Below, in pieces: positions 1-8,633 of a stretch of DNA of 64,000 nt (positions within the stretch are counted from its first letter, which is position 1; every line of letters starts with the position of its first letter). The DNA comes from Flavobacterium anseongense. Its GTDB lineage: Bacteria > Bacteroidota > Bacteroidia > Flavobacteriales > Flavobacteriaceae. A program made the translations under genes and the position numbers. The DNA lies in the NCBI RefSeq assembly GCF_021608185.1, contig NZ_JAKIHN010000002.1, positions 124,001 to 188,000 on the forward strand, read 5' to 3'. The notes beneath the pieces were generated by a model. It ran no database searches. It worked only from the letters and a program-made list of their open reading frames with translations, and was not told the origin of the DNA.

Positions 1-961
1 CAGGTGTCATTACATATAGCGAAACATCCGAATGGTCCATGATTTCCGTATCCGATTGTCCGATTCCTGAAGTTTCAAGAATAATGATATCGTATTTAGC
101 TGCTTTCAAAACCTGAATTGCTTCGGAAACATATTTTGACAATGCCAAATTAGACTGACGTGTTGCCAACGAACGCATATAAACTCTGGGATTGTTGATA
201 GCATTCATACGAATTCTATCGCCCAGCAATGCACCACCTGTTTTCCTTTTTGAAGGATCTACAGAAATTAATCCGATAGTTTTTTCAGGGAAATCGATTA
301 AAAATCTTCTAACTAATTCATCAACCAAAGAAGACTTTCCGGCGCCACCAGTTCCGGTAATTCCCAAAACAGGAATCTTTGAGGTTTCATTAATCTTATG
401 AATATCATCAAAAACGGGTTTGGCAATTTCAGGAAAATTCTCGGCAGAAGAAATCAAACGCGCAATAGCAGTCGGATTTTTGTCTTCTATATGTTTTAAT
501 TCCCCATTCAATTCATTGCCAATCGGATAATCAGATTGCTTAACCAAGTCATTAATCATTCCTTGCAATCCCATAGCACGACCATCATCCGGAGCATAAA
601 TTCGGGTGATTCCGTAGGCTTGTAATTCGGCTATTTCGCTTGGCAAAATTACGCCACCGCCGCCGCCAAAAATCTTGATATGGCCTGCTCCTTTTTCCTT
701 TAATAAATCGTGCATGTATTTGAAATACTCATTATGTCCACCTTGATAGGAAGTCATTGCAATCGCATTAGCATCCTCCTGTATTGCTGTGTTTACAACT
801 TCTTCAACACTTCTGTCATGACCCAAATGAATAACTTCAACACCGGTTGCCTGAATGATTCTTCGCATGATGTTGATAGCCGCATCGTGACCGTCAAAAA
901 GAGAAGCTGCTGTTACAATTCGTACTTTATTTTTAGGAATATAAGGTATTTGTGGTTTCAT
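1..961 (-). CDS. icmF: Fused coenzyme-B12-dependent acyl-CoA mutase, IcmF type (N-terminal part; runs off the left edge)
   Basis: Translating the minus strand from the ATG at 961 gives about 320 residues with no stop before the edge. The first 140 residues are a cobalamin-binding domain: DGHDAA at residues 23-28 matches the DxHxxG base-off motif, and a glycine-rich GGGGG segment follows. Next comes a MeaB/ArgK-like G-domain with the P-loop [12 protein letters not shown] and the downstream SVDPS and ETSGIGQSD segments. B12 domain first, then GTPase chaperone, is the order of IcmF, which interconverts acyl-CoA isomers (isobutyryl/butyryl-CoA or related) and carries its own chaperone. The substrate-binding mutase barrel would lie outside the window, so substrate specificity cannot be judged. 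It is divergent from purU. Confidence 0.87.
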   Translation of the reverse strand, partial: MKPQIPYIPKNKVRIVTAASLFDGHDAAINIMRRIIQATGVEVIHLGHDRSVEEVVNTAIQEDANAIAMTSYQGGHNEYFKYMHDLLKEKGAGHIKIFGGGGGVILPSEIAELQAYGITRIYAPDDGRAMGLQGMINDLVKQSDYPIGNELNGELKHIEDKNPTAIARLISSAENFPEIAKPVFDDIHKINETSKIPVLGITGTGGAGKSSLVDELVRRFLIDFPEKTIGLISVDPSKRKTGGALLGDRIRMNAINNPRVYMRSLATRQSNLALSKYVSEAIQVLKAAKYDIIILETSGIGQSDTEIMDHSDVSLYVMTP

Positions 962-1075
962 TTTAAGGATGTGCTAATTTAAGTGCCGCAATTTACGTAA
1001 TTTTCAAAAAATGGGCTATTAAATCATACAAAACATAAAAATTAGTTTTTGTTAAAATCCAAAGCAAAATAAGTT

Positions 1076-1083
1076 TAGATTTG
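1076..1083 (+). promoter_or_regulatory. Putative -7 promoter box for purU
   Basis: TAGATTTG fits the Bacteroidota -7 consensus TAnnTTTG and lies 20 bp before the purU ATG. A TTTG at 1048-1051 could serve as the -33 element, although the 24-bp spacing is at the long end of what is known. Sequence match only. Confidence 0.4.
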
Positions 1084-1103
1084 GAATACAGAAATTTTTC
1101 AAA

Positions 1104-1958
1104 ATGAACCGAATTACCGTACTTATTCATTGTCGTGACCAGAAGGGAATTATTGCAGCAGTTACGAATTATATTGCTTCTATTGGGGGAAATATTATTT
1201 ATCTTGACCAACATGTTGATGGCGATCAGGATGTGTTTTTTATGCGAGTAGAATGTGATTTTGCCAAAAACCAATTTAATTTGGACGATTTCAAGGATAA
1301 TTTTCAAAAGAATTTAGCCGATTCATTTTCGATGTCATGGTCGGTTCATCTGAAAGAAAATAAACCTCAAATGGCGATTTTTGTTTCTAAATACGATCAT
1401 TGTTTGTATGACATTCTTTCGAGATACAGCACAGGCGAATTGCATGTAGCGATTCCATTGATTATTAGCAATCACAACGATTTGAGTACAGTTGCCAAAC
1501 GATTTGATATTCCATATTATCACATACCGTTTACCAAAGAAAACAAAGAAGCCGGAGAGAAAGCACAGATAGAAATCCTAAAAGAGCACCAAATAGATTT
1601 CATTGTTTTGGCTCGTTATATGCAAATTATCACACCTAATCTGATTGAATTATACAAGAACAAAATCATCAATATTCACCATTCGTTTTTACCCGCTTTT
1701 CCCGGAGCGAAACCTTATCATTCCGCTTTTAACCGCGGTGTAAAAATTATTGGAGCAACCAGTCATTATGTTACCGAAGAATTGGATGAAGGACCAATTA
1801 TTGAGCAAGATATTACTCGGGTTACCCATAGTCATTCCATCGAAGACTTTATTATGAAAGGAAAAGATTTAGAGCGTATGGTTTTGGCAAGAGCCATAAA
1901 ATTGCATGCCGAAAGAAAAACGATGGTTTACAATAATAAGACTGTTGTTTTTGCTTAA
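1104..1958 (+). CDS. purU: Formyltetrahydrofolate deformylase
   Basis: The 284-residue protein hydrolyses 10-formyl-THF to formate and THF, balancing one-carbon pools and supplying formate for purine synthesis. Residues 1-85 form an ACT-type regulatory domain (RITVLIHCRDQKGIIAAVT). Residues 90-284 are a formyltransferase fold with the catalytic triad visible: N190 and H192 in INIHHSFLP and D228 in EELDEGPII. ACT plus formyltransferase separates PurU from the shorter PurN. The length is normal for the family. It is divergently transcribed from icmF, and the next gene starts 48 nt downstream. Confidence 0.95.
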   Translation: MNRITVLIHCRDQKGIIAAVTNYIASIGGNIIYLDQHVDGDQDVFFMRVECDFAKNQFNLDDFKDNFQKNLADSFSMSWSVHLKENKPQMAIFVSKYDHCLYDILSRYSTGELHVAIPLIISNHNDLSTVAKRFDIPYYHIPFTKENKEAGEKAQIEILKEHQIDFIVLARYMQIITPNLIELYKNKIINIHHSFLPAFPGAKPYHSAFNRGVKIIGATSHYVTEELDEGPIIEQDITRVTHSHSIEDFIMKGKDLERMVLARAIKLHAERKTMVYNNKTVVFA

Positions 1959-2006
1959 TAATTTTTGGCTTTATTTTTGATAATCCGCTACCAAAATTAT
2001 AAAGAC

Positions 2007-2762
2007 ATGAAAGCAAAGTTAACCTTACTACTATTATTTCCTACTCTGATTTTTGCTCAAGGCGGGCTTTTAGATCAAATCAAAAAGGATGTCCAAAATG
2101 AAGTTCAAAAAGTGGTACCTGTAGATTTATCAATACTGACCGGTAAATTAGGAACCGTAGATATTTCAGCTGGTTTAAAGGAAGCACTAAACAAAGGAAT
2201 AGAAACTCAAGTTACCAAATTGACTGCAACTGATGGTTTTTACAAAAATGAAATGGTAAAAATTCTTTTGCCCGAAGAGTTGCAAAAGGTAGATAAAGCA
2301 CTCCGAAAACTCGGAATGAGTTCATTGGCAAACAAAGGTCTGTTAGTACTGAATCGTGCTGCCGAAGATGCTGTGAAAGAGTCAACTCCGATTTTTGTTG
2401 ATGCTGTAAAAAATATGAGTTTTGCCGATGCTAAAAATATTTTGATGGGGAATGAAAGTGCCGCTACTTCTTATCTGCAAACTACTACCAGTTCGCCACT
2501 ATATGATAAATTTAATCCGGTTATCAAAAATTCTTTTGCTAAAGTTGGGGCTGATAAAGTTTGGGCCAGCATCATAAAAAAATACAATAGTTTGCCAAAA
2601 GTAAAAAAAGTTAACCCTGACTTGACCGATTATACAACCAACAAAGCATTGGAAGGTGTATTTAAAATGATAGCTGTTGAAGAAAAAAATATCCGAACTG
2701 ATTTGAAAGCCAGAACATCTCCATTATTACAACAAGTATTTGCCTTACAAGACAAAAAATAG
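2007..2762 (+). CDS. DUF4197 domain-containing secreted protein
   Basis: About 251 residues. I chose the ATG at 2007 rather than the in-frame one at 1965 because it places a clean signal peptide (MKAKLTLLLLFPTLIFAQ) at the N-terminus, so the protein is probably periplasmic or a cell-envelope component. The rest is one helical DUF4197 domain, recognised from the run ALKEALNKGIETQV, the NKGLLVLNRAAEDAV segment and the ATSYLQTTTSSPLYDKFNP segment. The function of the family is unknown. A strong hairpin terminator follows at 2893-2924. Confidence 0.85.
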   Translation: MKAKLTLLLLFPTLIFAQGGLLDQIKKDVQNEVQKVVPVDLSILTGKLGTVDISAGLKEALNKGIETQVTKLTATDGFYKNEMVKILLPEELQKVDKALRKLGMSSLANKGLLVLNRAAEDAVKESTPIFVDAVKNMSFADAKNILMGNESAATSYLQTTTSSPLYDKFNPVIKNSFAKVGADKVWASIIKKYNSLPKVKKVNPDLTDYTTNKALEGVFKMIAVEEKNIRTDLKARTSPLLQQVFALQDKK

Positions 2763-2892
2763 TTCTAAATTTTTAGAAATCAATAACATAAGAATAACAT
2801 AACCTTAACAGTAAAAGCGAAAAAGGCAGCGTACATTTGTACTGTAATAAATTTGGTTTTTTATTATTTTGGTTAGGGTTAGTTAGTTTAAG

Positions 2893-2924
2893 AATGCCGG
2901 TATCCATAAATGCCGGCATTTTTT
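2893..2924 (+). terminator. Rho-independent terminator, convergent genes
   Basis: AATGCCGG at 2893-2900 pairs perfectly with CCGGCATT at 2913-2920 across a 12-nt loop and is followed by a T run. It sits between the DUF4197 gene and the end of the convergent BtuF-like gene. The preceding 50 nt (T-rich, GGTTAGGGTTAGTTAG) do not code and may belong to a small transcript ending here; see findings. Confidence 0.8.
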
Positions 2925-3723
2925 ATGCAATACTTTCGTGCAGTCTTTTGAAATAATCAAACGCTTTTACTAATCTGCTTCCGTACCAAGAAAACATTTC
3001 GCCATCTACAAAAATTGTTTTGGCATGATGCGTAAATCTTCCTATCTCAAAGGCGTGTTCATCTGTAAAAGGAAAAGGTTCAGATGACAATAAAACCAAA
3101 TCAGGATCGCCCTGAATTCGCATCTTTTGAATAATTATTTCCGGATAACGCTCTTCTCTGTTTTGATAAATGTTTTGGAAATTGTTAAGTTTAAGCATTT
3201 CATTGATAAACGTATTATTTCCTGCAACCATATAGGGGTTTGCCCAAATAAAATAAGCCACTTTTTGTGCTTCCTTGTCTTTGATAAAACTCAGAAAATC
3301 GTAGTGTGCAAAATTAATTTTATCAACCCATTTTTGAGCTTCGGTTCTTTTGTTGAATAGCAGTCCAAAATCTGAAATCATTTTCAAATTGTCTTCCAAA
3401 GCGATAATATCGGTAACCCAAACAGGACAGATTTTAGAAAGTTCTTCTACAATTTCCAGCGTGTTTTCTTCTTTATTGGCAATGATAATGTCGGGTTGGA
3501 GTAATCTTATCTTTTCAAAATGCACTTTTTTGGTGCCGCCAATAATCTTCTTAGTTGATTTGAAATGAAACGGATGAACACAGAATTTAGTGATTCCAAC
3601 AATGCTTTCTTCCAAACCTAAATCATAAAGCAATTCGGTTTGAGATGGTACAAGTGAAACTATTCTTTTTGGTGCAGTTTCAAACGTGTGCGAAGTGCCG
3701 AGTTGGTCTACAAACGTTTTCAA
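2923..3723 (-). CDS. Helical-backbone metal receptor (BtuF/TroA-like periplasmic-binding fold), no signal peptide
   Basis: About 267 residues matching the cobalamin/metal substrate-binding fold: KRIVSLVPSQTELLYDLGLEESIVGIT at the start, then LLQPDIIIANKEEN and VWVTDI. Unlike BtuF of an ABC importer it has no signal peptide and no ABC partner nearby, so its location and ligand are unclear. No ATG is available. The TTG at 3723, four nt after the pyrF stop, gives the start KTFVDQLG and avoids overlap. A TTG at 3741 would add six residues and overlap pyrF by 14 nt. It is probably co-transcribed with pyrF. Confidence 0.8.
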   Translation of the reverse strand: MKTFVDQLGTSHTFETAPKRIVSLVPSQTELLYDLGLEESIVGITKFCVHPFHFKSTKKIIGGTKKVHFEKIRLLQPDIIIANKEENTLEIVEELSKICPVWVTDIIALEDNLKMISDFGLLFNKRTEAQKWVDKINFAHYDFLSFIKDKEAQKVAYFIWANPYMVAGNNTFINEMLKLNNFQNIYQNREERYPEIIIQKMRIQGDPDLVLLSSEPFPFTDEHAFEIGRFTHHAKTIFVDGEMFSWYGSRLVKAFDYFKRLHESIA

Positions 3724-3727
3724 ATGA

Positions 3728-4546
3728 CTATTTATTTGCAAGAATCTCTTGCATTTCCTGTTGCATTTTCAACGCTTCTTCCCTAGCCTTTTCGGCAAAA
3801 TCTTTTCCATTAGAAGCATAAATAATTCCACGTGATGAATTAACCAGTAAACCAACTTCGTCATTCATTCCATAACTGCAAACATCGTATAAACTTCCGC
3901 CTTGAGCGCCAACTCCTGGAACAAGCAGAAAACTATTTGGAACAATTTTACGAATTTCAGTAAAATATTCCGCTTTAGTTGCTCCAACAACATACATTAA
4001 GTTCTGAGAATTTTTCCAGGTTTTAGAAGTTTTAATTACGGTTTTGTATAATTCTTCTCCTGCTGTATTTTTAGTCTGAAAATCGAATGCGCCTTCGTTG
4101 GATGTTAGTGCTAACATGATAGCAAACTTGTTTTCAAAAGCTAAAAAAGGCTCAACCGAATCTTTGCCCATATAAGGTGCAACTGTTATGCTGTCAAAAT
4201 CTAAATCCTCCAAAAATGCTTTGGCATACATCGTTGATGTATTTCCAATATCGCCACGTTTTGCGTCGGCAATGGTGAAAATTTCAGAATGCCTTTCGTT
4301 TAGATAATTAATAGTTTTTTGTAGTGACTGCCAGCCTTTTAATCCATAGGCTTCATAAAAAGCCATATTGGGTTTATATGAAACACACAAATCATGAGTG
4401 GCATCGATTATGGCTTTGTTAAATTCAAAAATTGGGTCTTCAAGATCGAGTAAATGTTGTGGAATCTTAGTCAAATCGACATCGAGACCAATACAGAGAA
4501 AAGACTTTTTTTTGTGGATTTGCTGAACGAGTTGTTGTGTTGTCAT
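3728..4546 (-). CDS. pyrF: Orotidine 5'-phosphate decarboxylase (type 2)
   Basis: 272 residues. It decarboxylates OMP to UMP, the last step of pyrimidine synthesis. The active-site signature DAKRGDIG is present at residues 94-101 (D94, K96, D99), preceded by [14 protein letters not shown] (N-terminal substrate Asp) and followed by the phosphate-binding VPGVGAQGG segment. The length of about 270 residues and the GDIGNTS motif mark the longer subfamily also called type 2. It is first in a two-gene minus-strand operon with the BtuF-like gene. Confidence 0.96.
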   Translation of the reverse strand: MTTQQLVQQIHKKKSFLCIGLDVDLTKIPQHLLDLEDPIFEFNKAIIDATHDLCVSYKPNMAFYEAYGLKGWQSLQKTINYLNERHSEIFTIADAKRGDIGNTSTMYAKAFLEDLDFDSITVAPYMGKDSVEPFLAFENKFAIMLALTSNEGAFDFQTKNTAGEELYKTVIKTSKTWKNSQNLMYVVGATKAEYFTEIRKIVPNSFLLVPGVGAQGGSLYDVCSYGMNDEVGLLVNSSRGIIYASNGKDFAEKAREEALKMQQEMQEILANK

Positions 4547-4557
4547 TTTTGCTTAGT

Positions 4558-4578
4558 TGCCTGTCTGCCGACAGGTAG
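4558..4578. repeat. Dispersed palindrome CCTGTC-TGCC-GACAGG, copy 1
   Basis: CCTGTC at 4560-4565 pairs with GACAGG at 4570-4575 around TGCC, just upstream of the pyrF start. A second copy with the same core is at 18613-18633, so this is a dispersed element and not a gene-specific site. Confidence 0.6.
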
Positions 4579-4744
4579 ATGTGGCACAAAGTTACAAATT
4601 GGAAACTAAAAAGTGGAAAAATTATAACATTACACTAAAATTATATAACCTATTCTTCAAAAGCTGAAATATCTTTGTAAAGCAAATGATACTCAAATCT
4701 ACTATCATTTGGCTATAATAAAAAGTTGGGGTTAGAGAGAAAGA

Positions 4745-4773
4745 AAAAGTCGCATTTCGATGCGGCTTTTTTG
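4745..4773 (+). terminator. Orphan terminator-like hairpin between divergent genes
   Basis: AAAAAGTCGCAT, loop TTCG, ATGCGGCTTTTTT: an 11-bp stem with one G-T pair, an ultrastable TTCG loop and a T tract. It lies in the 274-nt gap between pyrF (minus) and the AraC-type gene (plus), where neither gene needs a terminator. It could end a short RNA that starts near 4700 or attenuate the signalling operon. The rest of the gap holds one palindromic repeat near 4565 and AT-rich sequence in which I see nothing else. Confidence 0.6.
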
Positions 4774-4820
4774 ATAGCTTTATTTTGTTACATTTACAGT
4801 AATTAACCTGAATACATTTT

Positions 4821-5378
4821 ATGAAGATATTTATCAAATTTGATTTTAATACCGTCTGCCGAAAAGTTTTAGAAGAAAAACTTATTAAGCATAATATCAA
4901 GTATAGGATATTGGGTTTTGGTGAAGTTGATGTTTTGGAAAGAATCCCTTCTTCTGTTTTATCGGCACTGACTGAAGAGCTTAAAGAATATGGCATTGAT
5001 ATCATCGAAAACCAAAAAAGCGTTTTAGTTCAAAAAATAAAAGACGCTATAATTGAAATGATTCACAGCCCTGAACTGGTTAATGTCAAAAGTTCCGTCT
5101 ATCTTGCCGAAAAGTTGAGTCACAGCTATGGCTATCTTTCCAATTTGTTTTCTGATATAACTTATACTTCAATTGAGAATTACATCATTTTACAAAAAAT
5201 AGAATATGCCAAGCAGTTAATTGTGAGCAGTGATTTGAGTTTGACTGAAATTGCTTTTCAACTCAATTATTCGAGTGTGGCGCATTTGAGTACACAATTT
5301 AAAAATGTTACCGGAATTACACCTTCTGCCTTTCAGCGAATAATAACAAAAAGAAGAGAAATCGCCACGAAAAAATAA
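4821..5378 (+). CDS. AraC-family transcriptional regulator
   Basis: 185 residues. The C-terminal half (about 98-180) is an AraC/XylS double helix-turn-helix: SSVYLAEKLSHSYGYLSNLF is the first HTH, DLSLTEIAFQLNYSSVAHLS the second, ending in the usual GITPSAFQ. The N-terminal 75 residues (FIKFDFNTVCRKVLEEKL...) are a small alpha/beta domain that I do not recognise; they are not a cupin. The response regulator begins 6 nt after its stop and the kinase follows, so the three genes form a signalling operon. It probably acts as the output or as an autoregulator of that system. Confidence 0.88.
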   Translation: MKIFIKFDFNTVCRKVLEEKLIKHNIKYRILGFGEVDVLERIPSSVLSALTEELKEYGIDIIENQKSVLVQKIKDAIIEMIHSPELVNVKSSVYLAEKLSHSYGYLSNLFSDITYTSIENYIILQKIEYAKQLIVSSDLSLTEIAFQLNYSSVAHLSTQFKNVTGITPSAFQRIITKRREIATKK

Positions 5379-5384
5379 GACATT

Positions 5385-5831
5385 ATGGATAAGGATTATA
5401 TACACATTATTTTGGCTGATGATGATGAGGACGACAGGATGCTTTTTACTGATGCATTTGAAGAAATGAAAATCAATACAAAAGTAAATACATTTAATGA
5501 CGGAGTAGAATTGATGGATTATTTGAATAATCCAAATGCTGTTTTACCTAATGTCTTATTTCTGGATTTAAACATGCCGAAGAAAAACGGAATCGAGTGT
5601 CTCAATGAAATAAAGAAAGACGACCGTTTTAATGATATTGCTATCGCTATTTTTTCTACTTCATCTTCGGAAGAACATATAGAAGAAACTTTTGTACTTG
5701 GTGCCAACATATATATAAAAAAGCCAAGTGATTTTACAACGCTGAAAAAAGTATTATCTGATGTTGTTACAATAAATTGGCAGTATTACACTTCGGGATT
5801 AAACAGAGATAATTTTTTACTACGATTGTAA
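5385..5831 (+). CDS. Single-domain response regulator (Rcp1-like receiver)
   Basis: 148 residues forming one receiver domain. The acidic cluster is ADDDEDDR near residue 10, the phosphoacceptor is D61 in LFLDLNMPKKNG, the conserved Ser/Thr is in IFSTSSSEEH and the Lys is in YIKKPSDF. There is no DNA-binding output domain, so it works by protein contact or phosphotransfer. It starts 6 nt after the AraC gene and ends 12 nt before the kinase, which is its probable cognate partner. Confidence 0.93.
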   Translation: MDKDYIHIILADDDEDDRMLFTDAFEEMKINTKVNTFNDGVELMDYLNNPNAVLPNVLFLDLNMPKKNGIECLNEIKKDDRFNDIAIAIFSTSSSEEHIEETFVLGANIYIKKPSDFTTLKKVLSDVVTINWQYYTSGLNRDNFLLRL

Positions 5832-5843
5832 AGTATTTAAGCA

Positions 5844-7637
5844 ATGAAACTAAGCAAAATTTATAAATCGGCAATTTTTCTCAAAAGCATTTTTGTGGTT
5901 TCTATTTTTGCTATTTTTTTCATTTCTGCCGTAACTTTCAAACACATTAGTTTACTCGACAATTCATCTAAATGGGTTAATCATTCCTATGACATCAATT
6001 TAGAACTGGAGCGTTTGATGTCTTATATAAAAGATGCGGAAACAGGGCAACGTGGTTTTTTAATTACCAAAGACTCTACTTTTTTGGTTCCATATATCCA
6101 ATCAAAAAATAAAATTAACCAATCTTTTGCCAAAGTAAAAAAATATACAAAAGATAATCCGGCTCAGGAAAATAACCTCCGAAAACTAGAATTTTATATC
6201 AGTAAACGACAAAATTATCTTTCGCTGGCCTTACACTTATCGCTTAAGAAATCGATAACCGACAAAGAGGTAAAAGAAAAATTAGTTATTGGAAAACAAA
6301 CTATGGATAGTATCAGGAATCAGGTTGACAAAATGATTCTTTTCGAAAAAAAAACCTTAAAAGGTCGGGAACTGTATTATAAAGATACTATTAAGGTTAC
6401 TCCAATTTTTGTTTATATCACGCTATTGATTACACTAATGTTAATCTCCATTTCCTATATCCGAATTACCCGGGATTTAGAGAAGTTGCAAATTTCTAAC
6501 AATAGTCTGGTTGTTTTAAATGAATCAAATAATCTGGCGGAAATCGTGGGTAGTTTTGGTAGCTGGCAGTTGAATGTTGATACCAAAGAATATACTTTTT
6601 CAGATAATAGTTATCGATTGCTTGGTTATGAACCGAAAGCTTTTTTTGCAAGTCAGGAAAATTTTATGAAATACATCCATCCGGATGATCTTTCCGCTTT
6701 TCGCGATGCCTCTTCTAAAATGATAGAAAACGGAACCATGTCTCCTTTTACTTATAGGGTGATTAGAAAAGATAAAAAAGTTAGGTATTTTAGAACTACT
6801 GCCCGAATTGTAACTAATAAATCGGGTGAAGAAATTTTAATCGGAACCACCAGTGATGTAACCGAAGAAGTATTGGCATCATTATCATTAGAACAACAAA
6901 ACATAGAATTAGAAGCCAGTAATAAAGAACTGGTCGCATTTAATTATGTAGCCAGTCACGATTTACAGGAGCCTTTGCGGAAAATCCAAACCTTTGTTTC
7001 CCGATTGGCTGACAAGGAGTATGATAACCTATCCGAAAGCGGAAAAGAGTTCATGACCCGAATCAACAATTCTGTTGAACGAATGCGTATTCTTATTGAT
7101 GACTTATTGCAATATTCGAGAACAACTAAAATAGAGAAAGTTTTTGAAAGTACCGACCTGAATGACTTATTTGAAAATGCCAAAAGTGATTTGTTGCAAT
7201 CTATTGAGGAAAAAAATGCTGTTATTAAAAATGAAAAGTTGCCGACAATGACTGTAATTCCGTTTCAAATTCAGCAATTATTTGCTAATCTGATTGGGAA
7301 TTCATTAAAATATAGCAAAGCCGACATTGCTCCGAAAATTAAAATTTCATGCAAAAGAGTAATTGCTTTTGAGGAAGAACTGATTCCTAAAAAGACAAAA
7401 GACAAATTCTATAAAATTACCTTTACCGACAACGGAATTGGTTTTGAACAAGAGTATGCAGAAAAAATATTTATTTTATTCAACCGTCTTCACAATAAGA
7501 ATGAATATGTTGGCACCGGAATTGGTTTAGCCATTTGTAAAAAAATTGTCGAAAATCATAAAGGATTTATTTTTGCAGAAGGAAAACCAAATGTTGGTGC
7601 AACTTTTACCATTTACCTTCCCGAAGACAACCACTAA
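5844..7637 (+). CDS. CHASE3/PAS sensor histidine kinase
   Basis: 597 residues. TM1 is at about 11-33. A CHASE3-type periplasmic domain spans about 40-180, with the typical MSYIKDAETGQRGFLIT. TM2 is at about 187-208. A PAS domain spans 225-345 (SWQLNVDTKEYTFSDNSYRLLGYEP, ending in a PAC-like DVTEEV). HisKA contains phosphoacceptor H372 (ASHDLQEPLRKI), and the HATPase domain has the N box NLIGNSLKYSK, the G1 box DNGIGFEQ and the G2 box GTGIGLAICKKIV. No receiver is fused, consistent with the separate regulator encoded just upstream. A hairpin follows at 7661-7687. Confidence 0.95.
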   Translation: MKLSKIYKSAIFLKSIFVVSIFAIFFISAVTFKHISLLDNSSKWVNHSYDINLELERLMSYIKDAETGQRGFLITKDSTFLVPYIQSKNKINQSFAKVKKYTKDNPAQENNLRKLEFYISKRQNYLSLALHLSLKKSITDKEVKEKLVIGKQTMDSIRNQVDKMILFEKKTLKGRELYYKDTIKVTPIFVYITLLITLMLISISYIRITRDLEKLQISNNSLVVLNESNNLAEIVGSFGSWQLNVDTKEYTFSDNSYRLLGYEPKAFFASQENFMKYIHPDDLSAFRDASSKMIENGTMSPFTYRVIRKDKKVRYFRTTARIVTNKSGEEILIGTTSDVTEEVLASLSLEQQNIELEASNKELVAFNYVASHDLQEPLRKIQTFVSRLADKEYDNLSESGKEFMTRINNSVERMRILIDDLLQYSRTTKIEKVFESTDLNDLFENAKSDLLQSIEEKNAVIKNEKLPTMTVIPFQIQQLFANLIGNSLKYSKADIAPKIKISCKRVIAFEEELIPKKTKDKFYKITFTDNGIGFEQEYAEKIFILFNRLHNKNEYVGTGIGLAICKKIVENHKGFIFAEGKPNVGATFTIYLPEDNH

Positions 7638-7660
7638 TTAACTAATACTCTTTATCTATG

Positions 7661-7687
7661 AATCCTATGCAATTGCATGGGATTTTC
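7661..7687 (+). terminator. Terminator of the signalling operon
   Basis: AATCCTATGCAA and TTGCATGGGATT form a near-perfect inverted repeat (one T-G pair) ending in TTTT, 24 nt after the kinase stop. Confidence 0.6.
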
Positions 7688-7700
7688 TATAAATGGAAAT

Positions 7701-7729
7701 GTTATAACTATTGTTAAAAAAGTTATAAC
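7701..7729. promoter_or_regulatory. Paired self-palindromic octamers GTTATAAC, 21 bp apart
   Basis: GTTATAAC, which equals its own reverse complement, occurs at 7701-7708 and again at 7722-7729. The start-to-start distance of 21 bp is two helical turns, the geometry of a cooperative operator. It lies about 90 bp upstream of the small membrane protein gene at 7819. No regulator is assigned. Confidence 0.35.
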
Positions 7730-7818
7730 ATAAACCTCCTGTAATCCATGCAATTTTGCGATGTAGAATGATTTCAATCAAAACATACAGAATACTAACA
7801 AATAATTTTCAGACTATC

Positions 7819-7971
7819 ATGCAAAATTTATTTTACTCAATTGTGATATTATTGCTAATATTTTGGGCATTAGGATTTTTCATTTACAACACAGGCGCTA
7901 TTATCCATCTTTTACTATTAGCAGCAGTTGTAGTTGTATTGCTTAAAATCATAAAAGGAGAAAAAGTGTAA
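7819..7971 (+). CDS. Small lmo0937-family membrane protein
   Basis: About 50 residues, almost entirely two hydrophobic helices (FYSIVILLLIFWALGFFIYN and IHLLLLAAVVVVLLKIIKG). This size and the WALGFF...IHLLL pattern match the lmo0937/YqaE-like small membrane protein family, often stress-induced, with no known activity. The frame is open from 7756, but the ATG at 7819 removes an unlikely polar extension and gives the family's normal length. Confidence 0.75.
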   Translation: MQNLFYSIVILLLIFWALGFFIYNTGAIIHLLLLAAVVVVLLKIIKGEKV

Positions 7972-8011
7972 ACAATTAAGTTGTACTCAATACTAATCTA
8001 AATTAAATACC

Positions 8012-8572
8012 ATGAAGACTATCTTAAGAAATTCAGCAAAACTGGCCTTAGTTGCCCTATGCTTATTCGGTTCAGCCACAGCTTCGGCACAAGATTCGGG
8101 AACAACAAAAACAGAAAATTATGATCAAGGATGGCGTTTGGGATTTGGCCTAAGTGGTGGAGTACCACTAAATGCAGAACCTTATGAGTTTAATATTGGC
8201 GCTGATGTTAGATTGCAATACGATTTATCAACTAAATATTCGTTAACTTTTACCACAGGATTCAATAATTTCTTCATTAATGGTGATGATAATGATTTGG
8301 GATACATACCTGTAAAAGGTGGATTTAAAGCCTTTGTTCTAAAAGATAAATTGTATTTACTTGGAGAAGTTGGCTATGCTTTTGCAGTTACAAATGATTA
8401 TGATGAGAATTCTTTTTTGCTAAGTCCGGGAATTGGATATGCAAACAAATATTTTGATGCGAGTTTACGATACGAACATTATACTGATTTTCCAAAAGTG
8501 AATAATGATGGGACTACAGGAAAAGGCATGGGAATGATTGCTTTGAGACTTGCTTATGGATTTAGACTTTAG
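8012..8572 (+). CDS. Outer-membrane beta-barrel protein
   Basis: 186 residues with a signal peptide cleaved after ASA at about residue 26 (LVALCLFGSATASAQ). The mature part has alternating aromatic and polar beta strands (WRLGFGLSGGVPL, YSLTFTTGFNNFF, KLYLLGEVGYAFA, FDASLRYEHYTDF) and ends in a strand closing with LRLAYGFRL, as in eight-stranded OmpX/OmpW-like barrels. The cargo or function is not evident. It is followed by a bidirectional terminator shared with prfA. Confidence 0.8.
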   Translation: MKTILRNSAKLALVALCLFGSATASAQDSGTTKTENYDQGWRLGFGLSGGVPLNAEPYEFNIGADVRLQYDLSTKYSLTFTTGFNNFFINGDDNDLGYIPVKGGFKAFVLKDKLYLLGEVGYAFAVTNDYDENSFLLSPGIGYANKYFDASLRYEHYTDFPKVNNDGTTGKGMGMIALRLAYGFRL

Positions 8573-8601
8573 CCCAAAAGAGTCTATTCATGTAAGCAAA
8601 A

Positions 8602-8631
8602 AAAAGAGCTAACGAAAGTTAGCTCTTTTGC
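8602..8631. terminator. Bidirectional terminator between convergent genes
   Basis: AAAAGAGCTAAC, loop GAAA, GTTAGCTCTTTT: a perfect 12-bp stem with A and T flanks, serving the beta-barrel gene (plus) and prfA (minus). Confidence 0.9.
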
Positions 8632-8633
8632 AT

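Noticed and set aside
1965..2006. N-terminal extension of the DUF4197 gene
   Set aside because: It would bury the signal peptide that begins at 2007.
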